Shown here: piece after piece, positions 61,661 to 64,000 of the stretch
Position numbering within the stretch: position 1 is the first letter of the stretch
How the letters are laid out: the number at the start of each line of letters is the position of its first letter
NCBI RefSeq assembly: GCF_964199755.1
Contig: NC_133911.1
Location: forward strand, 3,251,001 to 3,315,000
Direction: 5' to 3'
From: Larus michahellis
Taxonomy: Eukaryota > Chordata > Aves > Charadriiformes > Laridae
Length of the DNA stretch: 64,000 bases
Made by a program: the position numbers and the translations under genes
The notes under the pieces: generated by a model
Told to the model about the DNA's origin: nothing
Seen by the model: the letters and a program-made list of their open reading frames with translations, nothing else
Databases searched by the model: none

Positions 61661-64000
61661 GTCTCCCCCGGCGGGTACCAGTCTGCCCCGGTCCCATCCA
61701 GCGCTGGGAGCCCCCCGGGATGCAGGTGCGAATCCTTAGGATCCAGGGAGGGAAAGGGGCTTCATCAGCCCCAGGTCCACCTACAGACACCCGCGCTCCG
61801 TCCATTAGCGACCCAGGGGTGGGCAAAGGTGGGATGGAGAGGACACACACCACCTAGCCCAGCCCAAAACCACCAGAGAAACCCGCAGAAGACGCCCACA
61901 GCACGGACAGACAGGTTCCCGGCACGATGTTCCACATGTTTGGGTCATGTCTTCCCCCTAAACGAGCCCAGGCCAGCACACAGATGGAAGCCCACTGCAC
62001 ATCTGGTGGATAATAGACCAACTCCATCACCAGCGCCCTGCTGGCCTCGGGGGCACAGCCACTCGCCGCACAGTCCCTACTAAAAATTAGGCATTGGCCA
62101 TTGCGTGCCCCGGGGAGGGTCTGCCCGACAACACGATGTGGTTCCTGCGTCAGCAAGATGCAGCCCCTCTGAGCTGCTTTTAGACCTTTATAGCCTATTA
62201 AGAAAGAAAAAAAAATAAAAAAACAACCCAAAAAACCCCTGAGGTTTTGCTCACATCCACATTATCCTCAGCTGGAAGGATCTGCTGAGGTCTCGGCACA
62301 GACTGCTCCGAGTGAGGTCAAGGCAGAGCAGATGCAGGGGCCTCTTCCCTGCAGACATCTCCCCCCCCTCTCCCCAAAAAATGCCGCTGCTCCCCAGAAA
62401 CCAGGGTCCGCTCTCACCCTTGCACATGGAGTGGGACTGCATTTGATGGCAACAGCGAGCCCGTGCCACTGCCCCATCCCACCCAACCAGGGCTTCACTC
62501 TGGCCTCCCCGGGCTCGTTCTCACGCTGCTGTAATGAACCCGCGTGGCCAACGTGGCTCCTCTTCTTCCCTTCCCGTTACTGCGTGGCAGCTTGTCGTGG
62601 CTTCCACCAGCGCTGCGCTCCGGCATTCCTGGAGTGCCACACTTCCATTCTGCATCACGCCTTATGCTCCATCTGCCCCGTGACACCACGGGGACTGGAG
62701 GACACCGGAGTCCCAAGTGCAAGGGACAATTTACTTCATACAGGCTTCATATCTTGAGGCTACTTCAGCCGGGACACGACAGACCCCACATATGCTGTAT
62801 ACACTGGGTTGTATTCACACACATATAGATGAATATACATGTATACGCTCAGGTGTATCCACACCACCTTTTCTATCGCCATGAGCCCCACCACGCAGCC
62901 CAGGACATGTACTGCAGGAAAATAATGTCCTCCACACCGTGCAGTCACCCCAGTGTGCCCAGGAGCTCCGGGATACAAACAGGGGCTCCTCAAAACGCAC
63001 CCACACCTCGTACCACGACCAATATTAGTGTCCACAGTGCGCCGACCCGTTCCTACCACGGACCTTCGCCAACCCAAGGCCTCTGTGGTAGCTCTCCTAC
63101 GGGCTTCCCATCTTGAGGGCTTCTGCTGTGCGCTCCTTGGCCTTCAGCTTTCCCGAGCAGAAAGGCTTCTTGGCTCCAGGCTGCAGAACAGAGACACATC
63201 AAACACCTAAACACCATGTTCACCCATGAGAGCTTGGCATGGCCTTCATGACGCCTGCAGGACATGCCTGACCTTCCATTCTCCACCACCTACATGGCCC
63301 AAACCCACTGATACGGCTGCCCATGCAACGCATCGCCCTCCACCTCCGGCAGCGGGGATGCTGCCATGCGGCCAAGCCTGGCTGAGCAGCAGGGCCCCAG
63401 GCCACCCAGCCTTTCGGGATGGACAGACAGACCACAGCATCCAGGGTCCCTGACGGATGGAGCTGGCTGCTGCACAAACTGCAGGAGTTGGGTCTTGCAG
63501 GGAGCTCCCAACTCTTTGCCTGGTGTCTGCCCCACTGCTGCTGCAGAAGAGCACAGCCACCCGTTGGTATTCCACAGCCAGAAAACTGCGACAGGGCCAC
63601 CACCTGTTCCTAACTGCTCACAAAAGCTCGGTCAGGGCCTTACACGGTGCTCGCCACTTCTGCTGAGCCTTCGTGCCAGGCTGCTTCACCTTTCCAGCTG
63701 TGGCGGGCACACCACAGAGGTGCCCCACGCAAGAGATACATCCCCAAAGTCACCAACGCCCTTTCGACTTTCAGCCCCAGAGGTCTCTCACTACAACCCC
63801 AGCTCCTCATTTACCCAACCCCACCTGAGCGACCATCTCAGAGAGAGCAAACCCACGTGTCTGCACCAGCGAGGGGAGATGCTCCTGCAGCAGCAGACAC
63901 CTCACTTGCATGTCCCCCCTCACCACTGTGTGCAACCAAGTGACTGGAGCATGTCATGCCTTCCCAACTCTGCCTTCTGGAGAATGGGCACCGCCTGGAG
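61661..64000. other. Upstream of EFHD2, nothing recognised
   Basis: I find no exon with similarity to a known protein and no RNA gene. A short AT/CA-rich patch lies near 62810-62850, and an A-rich run near 62198-62235. Confidence 0.5.

Noticed and set aside
63220-63603. 127-codon minus-strand frame upstream of EFHD2
   Set aside because: No similarity to TMEM51, FHAD1 or other expected neighbours, and no supporting signals.

Overview
This is vertebrate nuclear DNA and almost certainly a bird. It holds spliced genes with GT-AG introns, two truncated 3' ends of CR1 LINEs of the avian type, CpG-rich promoters, short introns and many GC-rich minisatellites, as on avian microchromosomes. The gene content is homologous to two blocks of human 1p36, which in chicken would point to chromosome 21; that placement is from memory and was not searched. 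Eight protein-coding genes were reconstructed exon by exon. In each, intron phases close and the protein length fits the family.

Layout: 1-1320, GC-rich flank with a minisatellite; 1554-2447 (-) FAM43B, single exon; 5206-6997 (+) CDA, 4 exons; 8185-9400, CR1 fragment and a large minisatellite; 9475-19627 (+) PINK1, 8 exons; 22300-25546 (+) AGMAT, 7 exons with a CR1 in intron 4; 29350-38588 (-) DNAJC16, 14 coding exons and a 3' UTR of about 3.2 kb; 38779-45933 (+) CASP9, 10 exons, sharing a 190-bp divergent promoter with DNAJC16; 46370-53796, a gene-poor stretch with a duplicated GC-rich block and an AT-rich island; 53797-55370 (-) CELA2A, 8 exons; 57049-61482 (-) EFHD2, 4 exons; 61483-64000, no recognisable gene.

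The genes are housekeeping or tissue genes and do not form an operon-like system. CDA salvages pyrimidines, PINK1 starts mitophagy, AGMAT is a mitochondrial ureohydrolase, DNAJC16 is an ER J-protein, CASP9 is the initiator of mitochondrial apoptosis, CELA2A is a pancreatic protease and EFHD2 is a calcium-binding actin regulator. PINK1, AGMAT, DNAJC16 and CASP9 all touch mitochondria, ER or autophagy, but I read this as coincidence except for the shared DNAJC16/CASP9 promoter.

The most unusual material is non-coding. Minisatellites sit in intron 1 of PINK1, CASP9 and EFHD2, and the EFHD2 units look like 3' splice sites. An ATCC microsatellite forms the acceptor region of a CELA2A exon, a CR1 ends 40 bp from an AGMAT acceptor, and PINK1 and AGMAT are adjacent although they lie far apart in human. 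I found no clear sign of a new multi-gene system.
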